Source: Bradyrhizobium sp. 139
GTDB taxonomy: Bacteria > Pseudomonadota > Alphaproteobacteria > Rhizobiales > Xanthobacteraceae
Length of the DNA stretch: 64,000 nt
NCBI RefSeq assembly: GCF_023074175.1
Contig: NZ_JADPKS010000012.1
Coordinates: 62,001-126,000 of the forward strand
Direction of reading: 5' to 3'
How positions within the stretch are numbered: the stretch's first letter is position 1; each line of letters starts with the position of its first letter. The translations under genes and the position numbers were made by a program. Shown piece by piece: positions 28,615 through 38,356 of the stretch. The notes beneath the pieces were generated by a model. The model saw only the letters and a program-made list of their open reading frames with translations. It was not told the DNA's origin and did no database searches.

Positions 28615-31600
28615 AGTTGCCGCGTCCCATTCCCGATGAGGTGCGCGCGCGGCAGGCACGCGCGTCCGATCCGACTGCGTCGGCGTTCGTGTCGGCCAAT
28701 GCCGGCTCGGGCAAGACGCATGTGCTGGTGCAGCGGGTGATCCGCCTGCTGCTCTCTGGCGTGCCGCCGGAAAAGATCCTCTGCATCACCTTCACCAAGG
28801 CGGCTGCCGCCAACATGGCCGAGCGCGTGTTCACCACGCTCGGGCATTGGGTGACGCTCGACGACACGGCACTCGACGCGGCGATCAAGGCGGTCGGCAT
28901 CCCGCATCCCAATTCAAAGTTGCGCCGCGAAGCGCGAAAACTGTTCGCCTGTGCGCTGGAGACGCCCGGCGGACTGAAGGTGCAGACCATCCACGCGCTG
29001 TGCACCCGCCTGCTGCAGCAGTTTCCGTTCGAGGCCAACGTGCCGGCGCGCTTCGCGGTGATCGACGATCGCGACCAGACCGACATGATGGAGCGCGCCA
29101 ATCTGAAGGTACTGCTGGAGGCCGCGCGCGATCCTGATAGCGTCACCGGCCGCGCGCTGCTGACTGCGATGGCGAGCGCCGCCGATGTCACCTTCAAGGA
29201 GGTCGTGCGCGAGGCCTGTCTGAGCCGCGATCATTTCATGGCCTGGACCGATGAGGCCGGGAACGCTGAGCTGGCAGCCGAGCAGATGACAGCGGCGCTG
29301 GGCGTGGACGCCAGCGATCGCATCGAGGACGTCGAAACGGAAATTCTCGACGGTCCGTTCCTGCCGCGATCGCGCTGGGATGACATCGCTTTTGCGCTGG
29401 AGGACGGCAGCAAATCCGACAACGACCAGGCCGGTCGGCTCCGCGAAGCAAAAGTCTTTTCCGGCGGCGCGCAGGTCGATGCCTATCTCTGCGTCTTCCT
29501 CACCGATGAAAAGCTGCCGCGCAAGTCGGTGCTGACCAAGAAGTTTTGCGATCACACCCCCTCCGTCGCCCGGCTGTTCGAGAACGAGGCGCAACGCATC
29601 GGCGGGCTGATCGAGAAGCGCCGCGCGGTGACCATGCGCGACCGCACCGCGGCTCTCCTGCATATCGCGACGGCCGCCGCTGCGAACTACCGCCGCGAGA
29701 AGCAGGAGCGCGGGCTGCTCGACTATGACGACCTCATCGACAAGACGCTGGCCATGCTGAATCGCGTCTCTTCGGGCTGGGTGCATTACAAGCTCGACCG
29801 CGGCGTCGACCATGTCCTGATCGACGAGGCCCAGGACACCAGCCCGCGGCAATGGGATATCGTCGCGCACATCATCTCGGAATTCACCGCGGGCGAAGGT
29901 GCGCGCGAAGGGCTGAACCGCACGGTCTTCGCCGTCGGCGACGAGAAGCAGTCGATATTCTCGTTCCAGGGCGCGGCTCCGCGCGAATTCGACGCGCGCC
30001 GGCGCGAGCTGCATCGCAAGTTCACCGCGGCCGGGCTGAAATTCGATCCGGTCGCCTTCACCTATTCGTTCCGCTCCGGCGCCGCGATCCTGCACTCGGT
30101 CGACCATGTCTTCCGCGAGCCCGCGATCTACAAGAGCATCCATTCGGTCGAGATCGGCCACCCCCTGCACAACGCGCTTGCCGACGCAGGTCCCAGCGTG
30201 ATCGAGCTGTGGGACCTTGCGGAGGCCGATGACAGGCAGGAGATCGAGGGCTGGCGGGCGCCGTTCGACGGCGTCGCCGCCACCAGCCCCGAGGTGAAGC
30301 TCGCCCGCCGCATCCAGGCCGAGATCAAGCAACTGGTCGAGAGCGGCACGCTGACGGGGCACGAAGGTGAGCGCCGGCCGCTGCGTTACGGCGACATGCT
30401 GATCCTGGTGCGCCGGCGCGGCAACGCGTTCGACGCCGTGATCCAGGCACTGAAGCACGCCAATGTTCCGGTCGCCGGCGCCGACCGGCTGAAGCTGACC
30501 GAGCACATCGCGATCATCGACCTGATGAATCTCGCCGACGCGCTGCTGCTGCCGCAGGACGATCTCGCGCTCGCGGTCGCGCTGAAGAGCCCGCTGTTCG
30601 GGCTCGATGAGGATGACCTCTTTACACTCGCTTGGGGTCGCAAGGGATCGCTGCGCCGTGCGCTCGCCGAGCATGCAGCCACAAGCGAGAAATTCGCCAC
30701 GGCACTGCGGCGGCTCGAAGCCTGCGCGGCGCGGTCGCGCGACGAGACTCCGTTCGCCTTCTACGCCTGGTTGCTTGGCGGCGACGGCGGCCGGGCGCGC
30801 ATCCTGCGCCGGCTCGGCCACGAGGCCAACGACGCGCTCGACGAATTTTTGGAGCTGGCACTGAACTACGAGCGGAAGGCGCCGGCCTCGCTGCAAGGCT
30901 TCATGGCCTGGCTGCGGTCGGCCGACACCGAGGTGAAGCGCGACATGGAGATCTCGCGCGACGAGGTGCGGGTGATGACCGTGCACGGCGCCAAGGGCCT
31001 GGAGGCCTCGGTCGTGTTCATGGTCGACACCACATCGTCTCCCGCGGACTCGCAGCGGCTGCGGCTGATCCAGGTGCCGCGCGGCAATGGCGGCGAGGTG
31101 GTGGTCTGGGCCGGCCGCAAGGCCGACGATCCCAAGCCCGTCGTCGAGGCGCGCAAGGCGATGCTCGAGGAGACCGAGGACGAATATCGCCGCCTGCTCT
31201 ATGTCGCGATGACGCGCGCCGCCGACCGCCTGATCGTCGGCGGCTGCATGCCCGGCAACATGAAGACGGTTCGCAAGCTGAGCTGGTACGATCTGGTCGA
31301 CACCGGGCTCGCCGGCTCGGGCCTGGAGAAGCAAACGATCGAGACGCCGCTCGGCAAGGTGACCCGATTCGCCCGGCCGGAGGATGTCGCGGCGCTGGGC
31401 ACGCCTGCGATGTCGGTGGACCAATCGATCGCATTGCCGGACTGGCTGCGGACGTCGGCACCGCGCGAGATGCTCGATGACGATCCCGTGCGCCCTTCCG
31501 GCCAGTCGGCCGAGGAAGGCCGCGCGGTGCGATCAGGCGAATCGGTGCAGCCCCGTGCGCTGGCACTGCAGCGCGGCACGCTGGTGCACCGGTTGCTGCA

Positions 31601-32117
31601 ATCGCTCCCGGACCTCGCCGCGGAACGCCGCCGCGAGGCCGCGCTCGGGTTCATGGCACGCAATGCGTCCGACTGGACGGAGGCCGACCGCACCGCGTTG
31701 GCCGATAAAGTGCTCGCCCTGATCGCCGAGCCGCGCTTTGCGCCGGTCTTTGCCGCCGGCAGCCGGGCAGAGGTGGCCATCGTCGGCCGGCTGGAGCGGC
31801 CGGGCCGGTCGCCGGCGCTGGTGTCGGGCCAGATCGACCGGCTGGTCGTTCGGCCGGATGAGGTTCTGATCGTCGATTTCAAGACCAACCAGGCGGCTCC
31901 CAAGAGCGCCACTGCGGCGCCCGCCGCCTATGTCCGTCAGCTCGCGCTGTACCGGGCGGTGCTATCGAGGCTTTTTCCCCAAAAGCCGCTCCGCGCCGTC
32001 CTGCTCTGGACCGAGGCCCTTGAATATATGGAGATTTCAGCTCCCGCGCTGGACGCGGCGCTGGCATCCCTTCATGTCGGCGTGAGCGTCCTTGACCCGG
32101 CAAGGAGCCATTCATAG
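28608..32117 (+). CDS. addA: Double-strand break repair helicase AddA
   Basis: 1169-residue UvrD-like helicase plus nuclease, partner of AddB in recombinational repair. Walker A SANAGSGKTHVLVQRV, motif Ia ILCITFTKAAAANMAERV, motif II VDHVLIDEAQDTSPRQWDI, motif III AVGDEKQSIFSFQGA, motif V VMTVHGAKGLEASVVFMVD, motif VI RRLLYVAMTRAADRLIV, and the C-terminal nuclease motif VLIVDFKTNQAAP are all present. The ATG at 28608 within GAGGAATGGTGA is chosen because the frame upstream lies inside addB. Next gene trxA starts 63 bases downstream. Confidence 0.95.
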   Translation: MVKLPRPIPDEVRARQARASDPTASAFVSANAGSGKTHVLVQRVIRLLLSGVPPEKILCITFTKAAAANMAERVFTTLGHWVTLDDTALDAAIKAVGIPHPNSKLRREARKLFACALETPGGLKVQTIHALCTRLLQQFPFEANVPARFAVIDDRDQTDMMERANLKVLLEAARDPDSVTGRALLTAMASAADVTFKEVVREACLSRDHFMAWTDEAGNAELAAEQMTAALGVDASDRIEDVETEILDGPFLPRSRWDDIAFALEDGSKSDNDQAGRLREAKVFSGGAQVDAYLCVFLTDEKLPRKSVLTKKFCDHTPSVARLFENEAQRIGGLIEKRRAVTMRDRTAALLHIATAAAANYRREKQERGLLDYDDLIDKTLAMLNRVSSGWVHYKLDRGVDHVLIDEAQDTSPRQWDIVAHIISEFTAGEGAREGLNRTVFAVGDEKQSIFSFQGAAPREFDARRRELHRKFTAAGLKFDPVAFTYSFRSGAAILHSVDHVFREPAIYKSIHSVEIGHPLHNALADAGPSVIELWDLAEADDRQEIEGWRAPFDGVAATSPEVKLARRIQAEIKQLVESGTLTGHEGERRPLRYGDMLILVRRRGNAFDAVIQALKHANVPVAGADRLKLTEHIAIIDLMNLADALLLPQDDLALAVALKSPLFGLDEDDLFTLAWGRKGSLRRALAEHAATSEKFATALRRLEACAARSRDETPFAFYAWLLGGDGGRARILRRLGHEANDALDEFLELALNYERKAPASLQGFMAWLRSADTEVKRDMEISRDEVRVMTVHGAKGLEASVVFMVDTTSSPADSQRLRLIQVPRGNGGEVVVWAGRKADDPKPVVEARKAMLEETEDEYRRLLYVAMTRAADRLIVGGCMPGNMKTVRKLSWYDLVDTGLAGSGLEKQTIETPLGKVTRFARPEDVAALGTPAMSVDQSIALPDWLRTSAPREMLDDDPVRPSGQSAEEGRAVRSGESVQPRALALQRGTLVHRLLQSLPDLAAERRREAALGFMARNASDWTEADRTALADKVLALIAEPRFAPVFAAGSRAEVAIVGRLERPGRSPALVSGQIDRLVVRPDEVLIVDFKTNQAAPKSATAAPAAYVRQLALYRAVLSRLFPQKPLRAVLLWTEALEYMEISAPALDAALASLHVGVSVLDPARSHS

Positions 32118-32179
32118 GTTGACGCCATGATCTTGGCGCGATTCCCGTCGCGCCCTTCTCTCAGGTACGAGGTACGACC

Positions 32180-32500
32180 ATGGCCGTTGGTAAGGTTTCT
32201 GACACCGATTTCGAAGCCGAAGTGCTCAAGGCGAACGGCCCCGTGGTCGTCGATTTCTGGGCCGAATGGTGCGGCCCCTGCCGCATGATCGCGCCCGCCC
32301 TCGACGAGATCGCCGGCGCGATGGGCGACAAGGTCAAGATCGTGAAGCTCAACGTCGACGAGAGCCCGAAGACCGCCTCGAAGTACGGCGTGATGTCGAT
32401 CCCGACCTTGATGATCTTCAAGGGCGGCGAGATGGCCTCCCGCCAGGTCGGCGCCGCGCCGAAGGCGAAGCTTCAGCAGTGGATCACCTCCGCGGTCTGA
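32180..32500 (+). CDS. trxA: Thioredoxin 1
   Basis: 106-residue thioredoxin, a general cytoplasmic disulfide reductase. The active site WCGPC (Cys31, Cys34) lies in [16 protein letters not shown]; cis-Pro segment is [12 protein letters not shown]. Full family length. It follows addA on the same strand, an arrangement common in Rhizobiales, and is followed by a strong intrinsic terminator. Confidence 0.97.
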   Translation: MAVGKVSDTDFEAEVLKANGPVVVDFWAEWCGPCRMIAPALDEIAGAMGDKVKIVKLNVDESPKTASKYGVMSIPTLMIFKGGEMASRQVGAAPKAKLQQWITSAV

Positions 32501-32529
32501 TCTGCGTCGCGACACGATGATTTTCGACC

Positions 32530-32556
32530 ACGGCCGGCGCTTCGCCGGCCGTTTTG
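32530..32556 (+). terminator. Rho-independent terminator after trxA
   Basis: Stem CGGCCGGCG / CGCCGGCCG with loop CTT, extended by an outer A-T pair, followed by TTTTGTTTT. It ends the addB-addA-trxA block. Confidence 0.9.
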
Positions 32557-32574
32557 TTTTGCCCGCACCCCGAT

Positions 32575-32600
32575 GGATGGAGCGCAGCGCAATCCGGGCT
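32575..32600. repeat. Solo half of an interspersed repeat
   Basis: Contains GGATGGAGCGCAGCGCAATC and matches, with few changes, both arms of the complete inverted element at 41114-41198. A single arm of the same repeat family. Confidence 0.6.
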
Positions 32601-32613
32601 GCGCGGAAGATGT

Positions 32614-33354
32614 CTATTTGATCCAACCGGTCGCGAGCGCGGTCGCCAGCTCCGGCTGGCTGTTGCGACGCGCCAGCGCGGCCATCGCCTCGTGGTCGTA
32701 CGCGATGTGACGGAACGTCACCTGCCAGGCGCCGTCAACGAGTTCGAGGATCGCATAGCGCGCGTGCGGCGTGCCGGCTTCGACGACATGCGGGAATGGA
32801 TGCACATCGCGATAGCCGGGGCTGCCAACGCTGCCGGGATTGACGATCAGCCGGCCGTCGCGAAGCCGCACGGCGCGGGCGAGATGGGTGTGGGCGCAGA
32901 GGATCAGGGACTGCGTGATGCCTTGCGCGTGCTGCTCGATCCGATCCAGCTGCGATAGCGCGACCGTACCCTCGGGATGCACGGTATCGAGCCAGTAGAC
33001 TTCGTCATTGTCAGGCGTCGCGTGGCAAAGCAAGACCTGCTCGCGAAACACACGCTTCATCGGCTGCGCGCGCAGCCAATCGAGTTGCGCAACATTGAGC
33101 TGGGCATGCGCTGGACGGTCCCACGAGCCCATTTTCTCCCGGGGGCGGTCGAGCAGATAGCGGTCGTGATTGCCGAGCACGTGCACGGCGTCGAGCGTCA
33201 TCAGGATCTCGATGGTGCGGCGCGCATCGAGCGGACCGCTCAGCATGTCGCCGAGATTGACGATGTCGGCGATGCCTTGCGCGCGGATGTCGGCGAGCAC
33301 CGCCTCCAGCGCGAGGTAATTTCCATGAATGTCGGCGATCGCGGCAAAACGCAT
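32614..33354 (-). CDS. Metallophosphoesterase (YfcE/calcineurin-like)
   Basis: 246 residues with the dimetal phosphoesterase motifs in order: ADIHGN (DxH), VNLGDMLSG (GD), VLGNHDRYL (GNHD), LLCHATPDND and LCAHTHLARA (HxH), then NPGSVGSPGY. Such proteins hydrolyse phosphodiesters or phosphomonoesters; the substrate is unknown. The start at 33354 follows GAGG by six bases; an upstream Met at 33366 lacks one. It lies 45 bases downstream of folC on the same strand and may be the last gene of that operon. Confidence 0.88.
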   Translation of the reverse strand: MRFAAIADIHGNYLALEAVLADIRAQGIADIVNLGDMLSGPLDARRTIEILMTLDAVHVLGNHDRYLLDRPREKMGSWDRPAHAQLNVAQLDWLRAQPMKRVFREQVLLCHATPDNDEVYWLDTVHPEGTVALSQLDRIEQHAQGITQSLILCAHTHLARAVRLRDGRLIVNPGSVGSPGYRDVHPFPHVVEAGTPHARYAILELVDGAWQVTFRHIAYDHEAMAALARRNSQPELATALATGWIK

Positions 33355-33399
33355 TATCAACCTCACCCTCGTGCCCCGGACGCAATATTTACGCAGCCG

Positions 33400-34743
33400 C
33401 TATGCAGGAGGCGTGCCGTTAATGCCGAGCACGTGGCCGGCGAGATAGAGCGAGCCGGTGATCAGGATGCGCGGCGGCACCTCATAGGCAAGCCGCGATA
33501 AGGCGCGCAGCGCGGCTTCGATGCCGGGCGCGAGTTCGACGCGCATGCCGAGGCTGCGCGCGGCGTCCGCAAGCCGGTCGACCGGCATCGCGTTATCGGT
33601 GTCGGGGATCGGCACCGCGATGATGTGACGGGTCAGGCCGGCAAAATTGGCAAGAAAACCCTTTGCGTCCTTGTTGGCCATCATGCCCGCGATCACGACC
33701 AGCGGCCGCGACACCCGCTCTTCGAGGTCGCCGAGCGCGGCCGCCGCAACGCGCCCGCCGTCGGCATTGTGCCCGCCGTCGAGCCAGATCTCCGACCCCT
33801 GTGGCCCCCAGGAGAGCAGTTCGCCCGACGTGATCCGCTGCATCCGCGCCGGCCATTCCGCGCCGACGATGCCGGCCTCGAATGCCGCCTGGCTGACTTT
33901 GAATGTCTGGATGGCACGCAGCGTCGCGATCGCGAGACCCGCATTGTCGAATTGATGCCGTCCGAACAGGCGTGGCGCCGTCAGATCCATCAGGCCACGA
34001 TCGTCGGAATAGACCAGACGCCCGTGCTCGATATTAACGTGCCAGCTCTCGCCCGCGGCAAACAGCGGCGCGCGCATGCGCCTGGCCTGCGCCTCGATCA
34101 CGGCCATCGCTTCCTGCGACTGCTCGGCGCAAACCACGGGCATGCCGCGCTTGATGATCGCCGCCTTCTCGCCGGCGATGGAGATCAGCGTGTCGCCAAG
34201 GAAATCCATATGGTCCATGCTGACCGGCGTGATCACGCAGGCCGCCGGCGCGTCGATCACATTGGTCGAATCGAGCCGGCCGCCGAGGCCGACTTCGAGC
34301 AGCACGACATCGGCCGGGTTCTGTGCGAACAGATAAAACGCCGCCGCGGTCTTCAGCTCGAACAATGTCGCAGCCTCGCCGGCATTGACGCGCTCGACCT
34401 CTTCAAGAGCGGCGCGCAATTCGTCGTCGCCGACGAGCACGCCGCCGCCGACACGGCCGAGCCGGAAACATTCGTTGATGCGCACGAGATAGGGCGAGGT
34501 GTAGGCGTGGACGCGCAGGCCGGCTGCCTCCAGCGTCGCGCGCAGATAAGCGAGCGTCGAACCCTTGCCATTGGTGCCGGCAATATGGATCACCGGCGGC
34601 AGCTTGCGTTCGGGGTGACCGAGCCGCTCGAGCAGGCGGTGCATCCGCTCCAGCCCGAGATCGATGCGCTTCTGATGCAGAGCCGACAGCCGCCCGATCA
34701 GTTCACCGAGCGACGGCTTTGCGCTATCAGAGGAGGCGTTCAC
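33400..34743 (-). CDS. folC: Folylpolyglutamate synthase / dihydrofolate synthase FolC
   Basis: Mur-ligase family enzyme of 447 residues that adds glutamate to dihydropteroate and to folates. ATP loop [20 protein letters not shown], then [42 protein letters not shown] and [12 protein letters not shown] match the family. Start is a GTG at 34743 overlapping the accD stop in GTGA; the frame stays open further upstream into accD but that part has no FolC resemblance. The accD-folC order is widely conserved. Confidence 0.94.
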   Translation of the reverse strand: MNASSDSAKPSLGELIGRLSALHQKRIDLGLERMHRLLERLGHPERKLPPVIHIAGTNGKGSTLAYLRATLEAAGLRVHAYTSPYLVRINECFRLGRVGGGVLVGDDELRAALEEVERVNAGEAATLFELKTAAAFYLFAQNPADVVLLEVGLGGRLDSTNVIDAPAACVITPVSMDHMDFLGDTLISIAGEKAAIIKRGMPVVCAEQSQEAMAVIEAQARRMRAPLFAAGESWHVNIEHGRLVYSDDRGLMDLTAPRLFGRHQFDNAGLAIATLRAIQTFKVSQAAFEAGIVGAEWPARMQRITSGELLSWGPQGSEIWLDGGHNADGGRVAAAALGDLEERVSRPLVVIAGMMANKDAKGFLANFAGLTRHIIAVPIPDTDNAMPVDRLADAARSLGMRVELAPGIEAALRALSRLAYEVPPRILITGSLYLAGHVLGINGTPPA

Positions 34744-35681
34744 GCGTGCGGCGCAGCCGGCGCCGTCTCGGGGGCCGACACGATCTGGGCCGGGCTCGTC
34801 ACGGCCTGCGCCGGCTTCGATGCGCTCTCCAGCGCCGGAGCCTTGGTCAGCAGACGGCACAGTCGCGCCAAAGTCGGACGCAACTCGTGGCGATGCACGA
34901 CCATGTCGACCATGCCATGCTCTTTCAGATATTCGGCGCGCTGGAATCCTTCGGGCAATTTCTCGCGGATGGTCTGCTCGATCACGCGCGCGCCGGCAAA
35001 GCCGATCAGTGCGCCGGGCTCGGCGATCTGGACGTCGCCCAGCATCGCATAGGACGCGGTGACGCCGCCGGTGGTCGGGTTGGTCAGCACGACGATGTAG
35101 GGCTGTTTCGCCTCACGCAGCATCTGCACCGCGACCGTGGTGCGCGGCATCTGCATCAGCGACAAGATGCCTTCCTGCATGCGCGCGCCGCCTGATGCGG
35201 CGAACACGATGAACGGCGACTTCTTCTCGACAGCGAGCTCCAGCCCGCGCACGATGGCTTCACCCGCGGCCATGCCGAGCGAGCCGCCCATGAAATCGAA
35301 ATCCTGCACGGCGACAACGACGGCGGCGCCTTCGAGCTTGCCGTAGCCGACCTTGATTGCATCGTTCAGATTGGTCCGCGCCCGCGCATCCTTGATGCGG
35401 TCGACATATTTTTTCTCGTCGCGGAACTTGAGCGGGTCGGGCGTGACGTCCGGCAGCGCGACGTCGTACCAGGTCTCGTTGTCGAAGATCGACTTCAGAC
35501 GCGCCACCGCGTTCATGCGCATATGGTAGTTCGAGCCGGGGATGACGAACTGGTTGGCCTCGACGTCCTTGTAGAACACGAGCTGCCCGGAATCCGGACA
35601 TTTGATCCATAGATTCTCCGGCGTCTCCCGCCGCAGCATGTTGCGGATCTTCGGCCGGACCACATTGGTAAGCCAGTTCAT
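34740..35681 (-). CDS. accD: Acetyl-CoA carboxylase carboxyltransferase subunit beta AccD
   Basis: 313-residue subunit that, with AccA, transfers carboxybiotin CO2 to acetyl-CoA, the first step of fatty acid synthesis. The carboxyltransferase fold is clear ([24 protein letters not shown]-type [57 protein letters not shown]). The N-terminal zinc finger of E. coli AccD is degenerate: CPDSGQLVF retains one Cys and [11 protein letters not shown] none, which I believe is usual in Rhizobiales. A Pro/Ala-rich tail follows. Start chosen at [14 protein letters not shown]. Confidence 0.94.
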   Translation of the reverse strand: MNWLTNVVRPKIRNMLRRETPENLWIKCPDSGQLVFYKDVEANQFVIPGSNYHMRMNAVARLKSIFDNETWYDVALPDVTPDPLKFRDEKKYVDRIKDARARTNLNDAIKVGYGKLEGAAVVVAVQDFDFMGGSLGMAAGEAIVRGLELAVEKKSPFIVFAASGGARMQEGILSLMQMPRTTVAVQMLREAKQPYIVVLTNPTTGGVTASYAMLGDVQIAEPGALIGFAGARVIEQTIREKLPEGFQRAEYLKEHGMVDMVVHRHELRPTLARLCRLLTKAPALESASKPAQAVTSPAQIVSAPETAPAAPHA

Positions 35682-35805
35682 GGTTTGCTCCGATGTGCGA
35701 TCCCGCGCAGGGGATCGCCTGAAGGGGTATATGGCGGCCGGGCCTCTGCCCAGCAAGCCGCCGTGTCGTCCGCCGTGTCGTCCGCCTTGGCAGCGGAACT
35801 ATGGC

Positions 35806-36642
35806 TTATTCCGCCGCCTGTTGCGCGCCCTTGACGCCCTGGGCCAAGGAGGCCGCCAATTCAGCCACGGCGTTGACCGTTTTGGCGGTCGCCCGCCCTT
35901 CCGCATCGAGACTGTTCCTGAGGGCATCGACCAGCGCGGTGCCGACGACCGCGCCATTGGCGTGCGACGCGATGGCGCGGGCGGTCTCCGGCGTACGGAT
36001 GCCGAAGCCGACGCAGACCGGCAGGTCTGTGTGCCGCTTGATGCGGGCTATCGCCTCGCTCACGGCCGTTGAGTCCGCAGCCGCCGCACCGGTGATGCCG
36101 GTGATCGAGACGTAGTACACGAAGCCCGACGTGTTGGCGAGCACGGCCGGCAGACGCTTGTCGTCGGTCGTCGGCGTCGCCAGGCGAATGAAGTTGAGGC
36201 CGGCCTTCATCGCCGGCAGGCAGAGCTCGTCGTCTTCCTCCGGCGGCAGGTCGACGATGATGAGCCCGTCGACGCCGGCACTCTTGGCATCGACCAGGAA
36301 TTTGTCGACGCCATAGATGTAGATCGGATTGTAGTAGCCCATCAGCACGATCGGCGTTGCGTTGTCGTCCTTGCGGAAGCCGCGCACGAGCTCCAGCGTT
36401 TTCTTCAACGTCATGCCGGCCTTGAGTGCGCGCAGACCGGCGGCCTGGATCGACGGCCCATCGGCCATCGGATCGGTGAAGGGCATGCCGATCTCGATCA
36501 CGTCGGCGCCCGCCTTCGGCAGCGCCTTGATGATCTCGAGCGAGGTCGCGGGATCGGGATCGCCGGCCATCAGGAAGGTGACGAAGGCCGAGCGGCCCGC
36601 TTTCTTCAGCTCGGCAAAACGGGAGTCGATACGCGTGGTCAT
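35806..36642 (-). CDS. trpA: Tryptophan synthase alpha chain
   Basis: 278-residue TIM barrel that cleaves indole-3-glycerol phosphate to indole, which is channelled to TrpB. Catalytic Glu lies in [19 protein letters not shown] and the second acid in its [30 protein letters not shown] and [13 protein letters not shown] are family segments. It lies downstream of trpB, but a 496-base stretch containing an opposite-strand DUF559 unit separates them, so trpA expression may depend on read-through or a separate promoter. accD follows 124 bases later. Confidence 0.96.
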   Translation of the reverse strand: MTTRIDSRFAELKKAGRSAFVTFLMAGDPDPATSLEIIKALPKAGADVIEIGMPFTDPMADGPSIQAAGLRALKAGMTLKKTLELVRGFRKDDNATPIVLMGYYNPIYIYGVDKFLVDAKSAGVDGLIIVDLPPEEDDELCLPAMKAGLNFIRLATPTTDDKRLPAVLANTSGFVYYVSITGITGAAAADSTAVSEAIARIKRHTDLPVCVGFGIRTPETARAIASHANGAVVGTALVDALRNSLDAEGRATAKTVNAVAELAASLAQGVKGAQQAAE

Positions 36643-36664
36643 GGTTTCGCGGCCGCCGTGCTAT

Positions 36665-36713
36665 ACCTCTCCCCTGCGGGGAGAGGTCGGCTGCGAAGCA
36701 GCCGGGTGAGGGG
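36665..36713 (+). repeat. Left terminal inverted repeat of the DUF559 unit
   Basis: Starts ACCTCTCCCCTGCGGGGAGA and ends GCCGGGTGAGGGG. It ends 2 bases before the DUF559 ATG, so its last purines may also serve as ribosome binding site. Matches the reverse complement of 37069-37117 at 46 of 49 bases. Confidence 0.85.
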
Positions 36714-36714
36714 G

Positions 36715-37059
36715 ATGGAGAGGTTCAAGTCCAAATCGCGAAGACTCCGCGAATCACAAACAAGCGCCGAAGCGAAGCTTTGGCAGGCGCTGCGGAATTG
36801 GCAGCTTGCCCGATGGAAGTTTCGCCGACAGCACCCGATCGACCGGTACGTCGTTGATTTCGTAACGCTCGACGGAAAACTGATCATCGAGGTCGACGGC
36901 ATGACGCATTCCACCCCGTCGGAGCTCGATCGAGACAAACGTCGGACCGAAGTGCTCGAAGCTTGCGGCTTTCTCCTCGTTCGAGTCTCGAATACCGACA
37001 AGCACGAAAATCTCGAGGGTGTCCTCGAGTTGATCGTCACCTCGCTCAGGTTCGAGTGA
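36715..37059 (+). CDS. DUF559-domain protein, predicted Vsr-like endonuclease fold
   Basis: 114 residues. DUF559 proteins share the PD-(D/E)XK-like fold of very-short-patch repair endonucleases. Visible landmarks: RESQTSAEAKLWQALRNWQL, WKFRRQHPIDRYVVDFVTLD, KLIIEVDGMTHSTPSELDRD, and the late segment CGFLLVRVSNTD. The acidic-hydrophobic core (VVDFVT, IIEVDG) fits the nuclease core Asp/Glu positions. Start ATG chosen at 36715 because the upstream frame lies in the inverted repeat. It sits antisense to the trp operon. Proposed role, from context only: a nuclease tied to the palindromic repeat that flanks it. Confidence 0.75.
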   Translation: MERFKSKSRRLRESQTSAEAKLWQALRNWQLARWKFRRQHPIDRYVVDFVTLDGKLIIEVDGMTHSTPSELDRDKRRTEVLEACGFLLVRVSNTDKHENLEGVLELIVTSLRFE

Positions 37060-37068
37060 GTGGAAAGA

Positions 37069-37117
37069 CCCCTCACCCGGCTGCGTCGCAGCCGACCTCT
37101 CCCCGACGGGGAGAGGT
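37069..37117 (-). repeat. Right terminal inverted repeat of the DUF559 unit
   Basis: Starts CCCCTCACCCGGCTGCGTCG and ends GGGGAGAGGT, beginning 9 bases after the DUF559 stop. The stop of trpB follows 21 bases downstream of its end. Confidence 0.85.
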
Positions 37118-37138
37118 GAAGAAAGAGCGAACCTCGCC

Positions 37139-38356
37139 TCACTTGCTCTTGCCCTTCAGGATGTCGCCGACCTGCGGGACGTCCTTGTCGCCGCGGCCGG
37201 AGAGATTGACGACCATCAGGTGATCTTTCGGCCGCTTCGGCGCGAGCTCCATCACCTTGGCGATGGCATGAGCTGGCTCGAGCGCGGGGATGATGCCTTC
37301 CAGCCGCGACAGCAATTGGAATGCTGCGAGCGCCTCGTCATCGGTCGCGGAGAGATAATTGACGCGGCCGACCTCGTGCAGCCAGGAATGCTCGGGTCCG
37401 ATGCCGGGATAATCGAGGCCGGCCGAGATCGAATGCGCGTCCTGAATCTGGCCGTCCGCATCCATCAGCAGATAGGTGCGGTTGCCGTGGAGAACGCCGG
37501 GACGGCCGCCCGCGATCGAGGCCGCATGCAGCTGCGTCAGCCCATGGCCCGCAGCTTCGACGCCGAAGATTTCGACGGTGGAATCGTCGAGGAACGGATG
37601 GAACAGGCCCATCGCATTCGAGCCGCCGCCGATGCAGGCGACCAGCGAATCCGGCAGGCGGCCTTCGACCTCCTGCATCTGCGCCTTGGTCTCGTTGCCG
37701 ATGATCGACTGGAAGTCGCGCACCAGAGTCGGATAGGGATGCGGACCCGCCACCGTGCCGATGCAATAGAACGTGTTGTGCACGTTGGTAACCCAGTCGC
37801 GCAACGCCTCGTTCATGGCGTCCTTCAGCGTGCGCGTACCCGACTGCACCGGCATCACCTTGGCGCCCAGCATCTCCATGCGGATGACGTTGGGTTGCTG
37901 CCGTTCGACATCGACGGCGCCCATGTAAACGATGCATTCCAGCCCGAACCGCGCGCACAGCGTCGCGGTGGCGACACCATGCTGCCCGGCGCCGGTCTCG
38001 GCGATGATGCGCTTCTTGCCCATGCGCCGCGCCAGCATGATCTGGCCGAGCACGTTGTTCACCTTGTGCGAGCCGGTGTGGTTGAGCTCTTCGCGCTTCA
38101 GATAGATCTTGGCGCCGCCGAGATGTTCGGTCAGGCGCTCGGCGAAATACAGCGGCGAGGGCCGGCCGACATAGTTCTTGAGATAGCCGTTCATCTCGGC
38201 CTGGAATGCCGGATCGGCCTTGGCCGCGGTGTAGGCCTTCTCCAGATCCAGGATCAGCGGCATCAGGGTTTCGGCCACGAAGCGGCCGCCGAAGATGCCG
38301 AAATGGCCGCGCTCGTCGGGACCACTGCGATAGGAATTTGGCTTGGCGATGTTCAT
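37139..38356 (-). CDS. trpB: Tryptophan synthase beta chain
   Basis: 405-residue pyridoxal-phosphate enzyme joining indole and serine. The PLP lysine lies in [16 protein letters not shown]; other family segments are [47 protein letters not shown] and [14 protein letters not shown]. Its start overlaps the trpF stop in ATGA, so trpF-trpB are translationally coupled. The following trpA is separated by the DUF559 unit. Confidence 0.97.
   Translation of the reverse strand: MNIAKPNSYRSGPDERGHFGIFGGRFVAETLMPLILDLEKAYTAAKADPAFQAEMNGYLKNYVGRPSPLYFAERLTEHLGGAKIYLKREELNHTGSHKVNNVLGQIMLARRMGKKRIIAETGAGQHGVATATLCARFGLECIVYMGAVDVERQQPNVIRMEMLGAKVMPVQSGTRTLKDAMNEALRDWVTNVHNTFYCIGTVAGPHPYPTLVRDFQSIIGNETKAQMQEVEGRLPDSLVACIGGGSNAMGLFHPFLDDSTVEIFGVEAAGHGLTQLHAASIAGGRPGVLHGNRTYLLMDADGQIQDAHSISAGLDYPGIGPEHSWLHEVGRVNYLSATDDEALAAFQLLSRLEGIIPALEPAHAIAKVMELAPKRPKDHLMVVNLSGRGDKDVPQVGDILKGKSK

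Larger units (their letters stand above)
36665..37117. mobile_element. 453-bp unit: DUF559 nuclease gene flanked by 49-bp inverted repeats
   Basis: Left end 36665-36713 and right end 37069-37117 are inverted copies matching at 46 of 49 positions. Each end contains two nested palindromes, one of the type CCTCTCCCC-n-GGGGAGAGG and one of the type CGGCTGC-n-GCAGCCG. The single plus-strand gene between them encodes a DUF559 nuclease-like protein. The unit interrupts trpB-trpA, genes normally adjacent. No transposase and no target duplication were recognised, so mobility is inferred from structure and position. Confidence 0.6.

Noticed and set aside
28914..31424. Very long open frame antisense to addA (over 800 codons)
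   Set aside because: It mirrors the high-GC codon pattern of addA, has no recognisable domain, and lies wholly inside a certain gene.
35760..35783. Tandem GCCGTGTCGTCC pair between accD and trpA
   Set aside because: Only two copies; too short to call a functional repeat or regulatory site.
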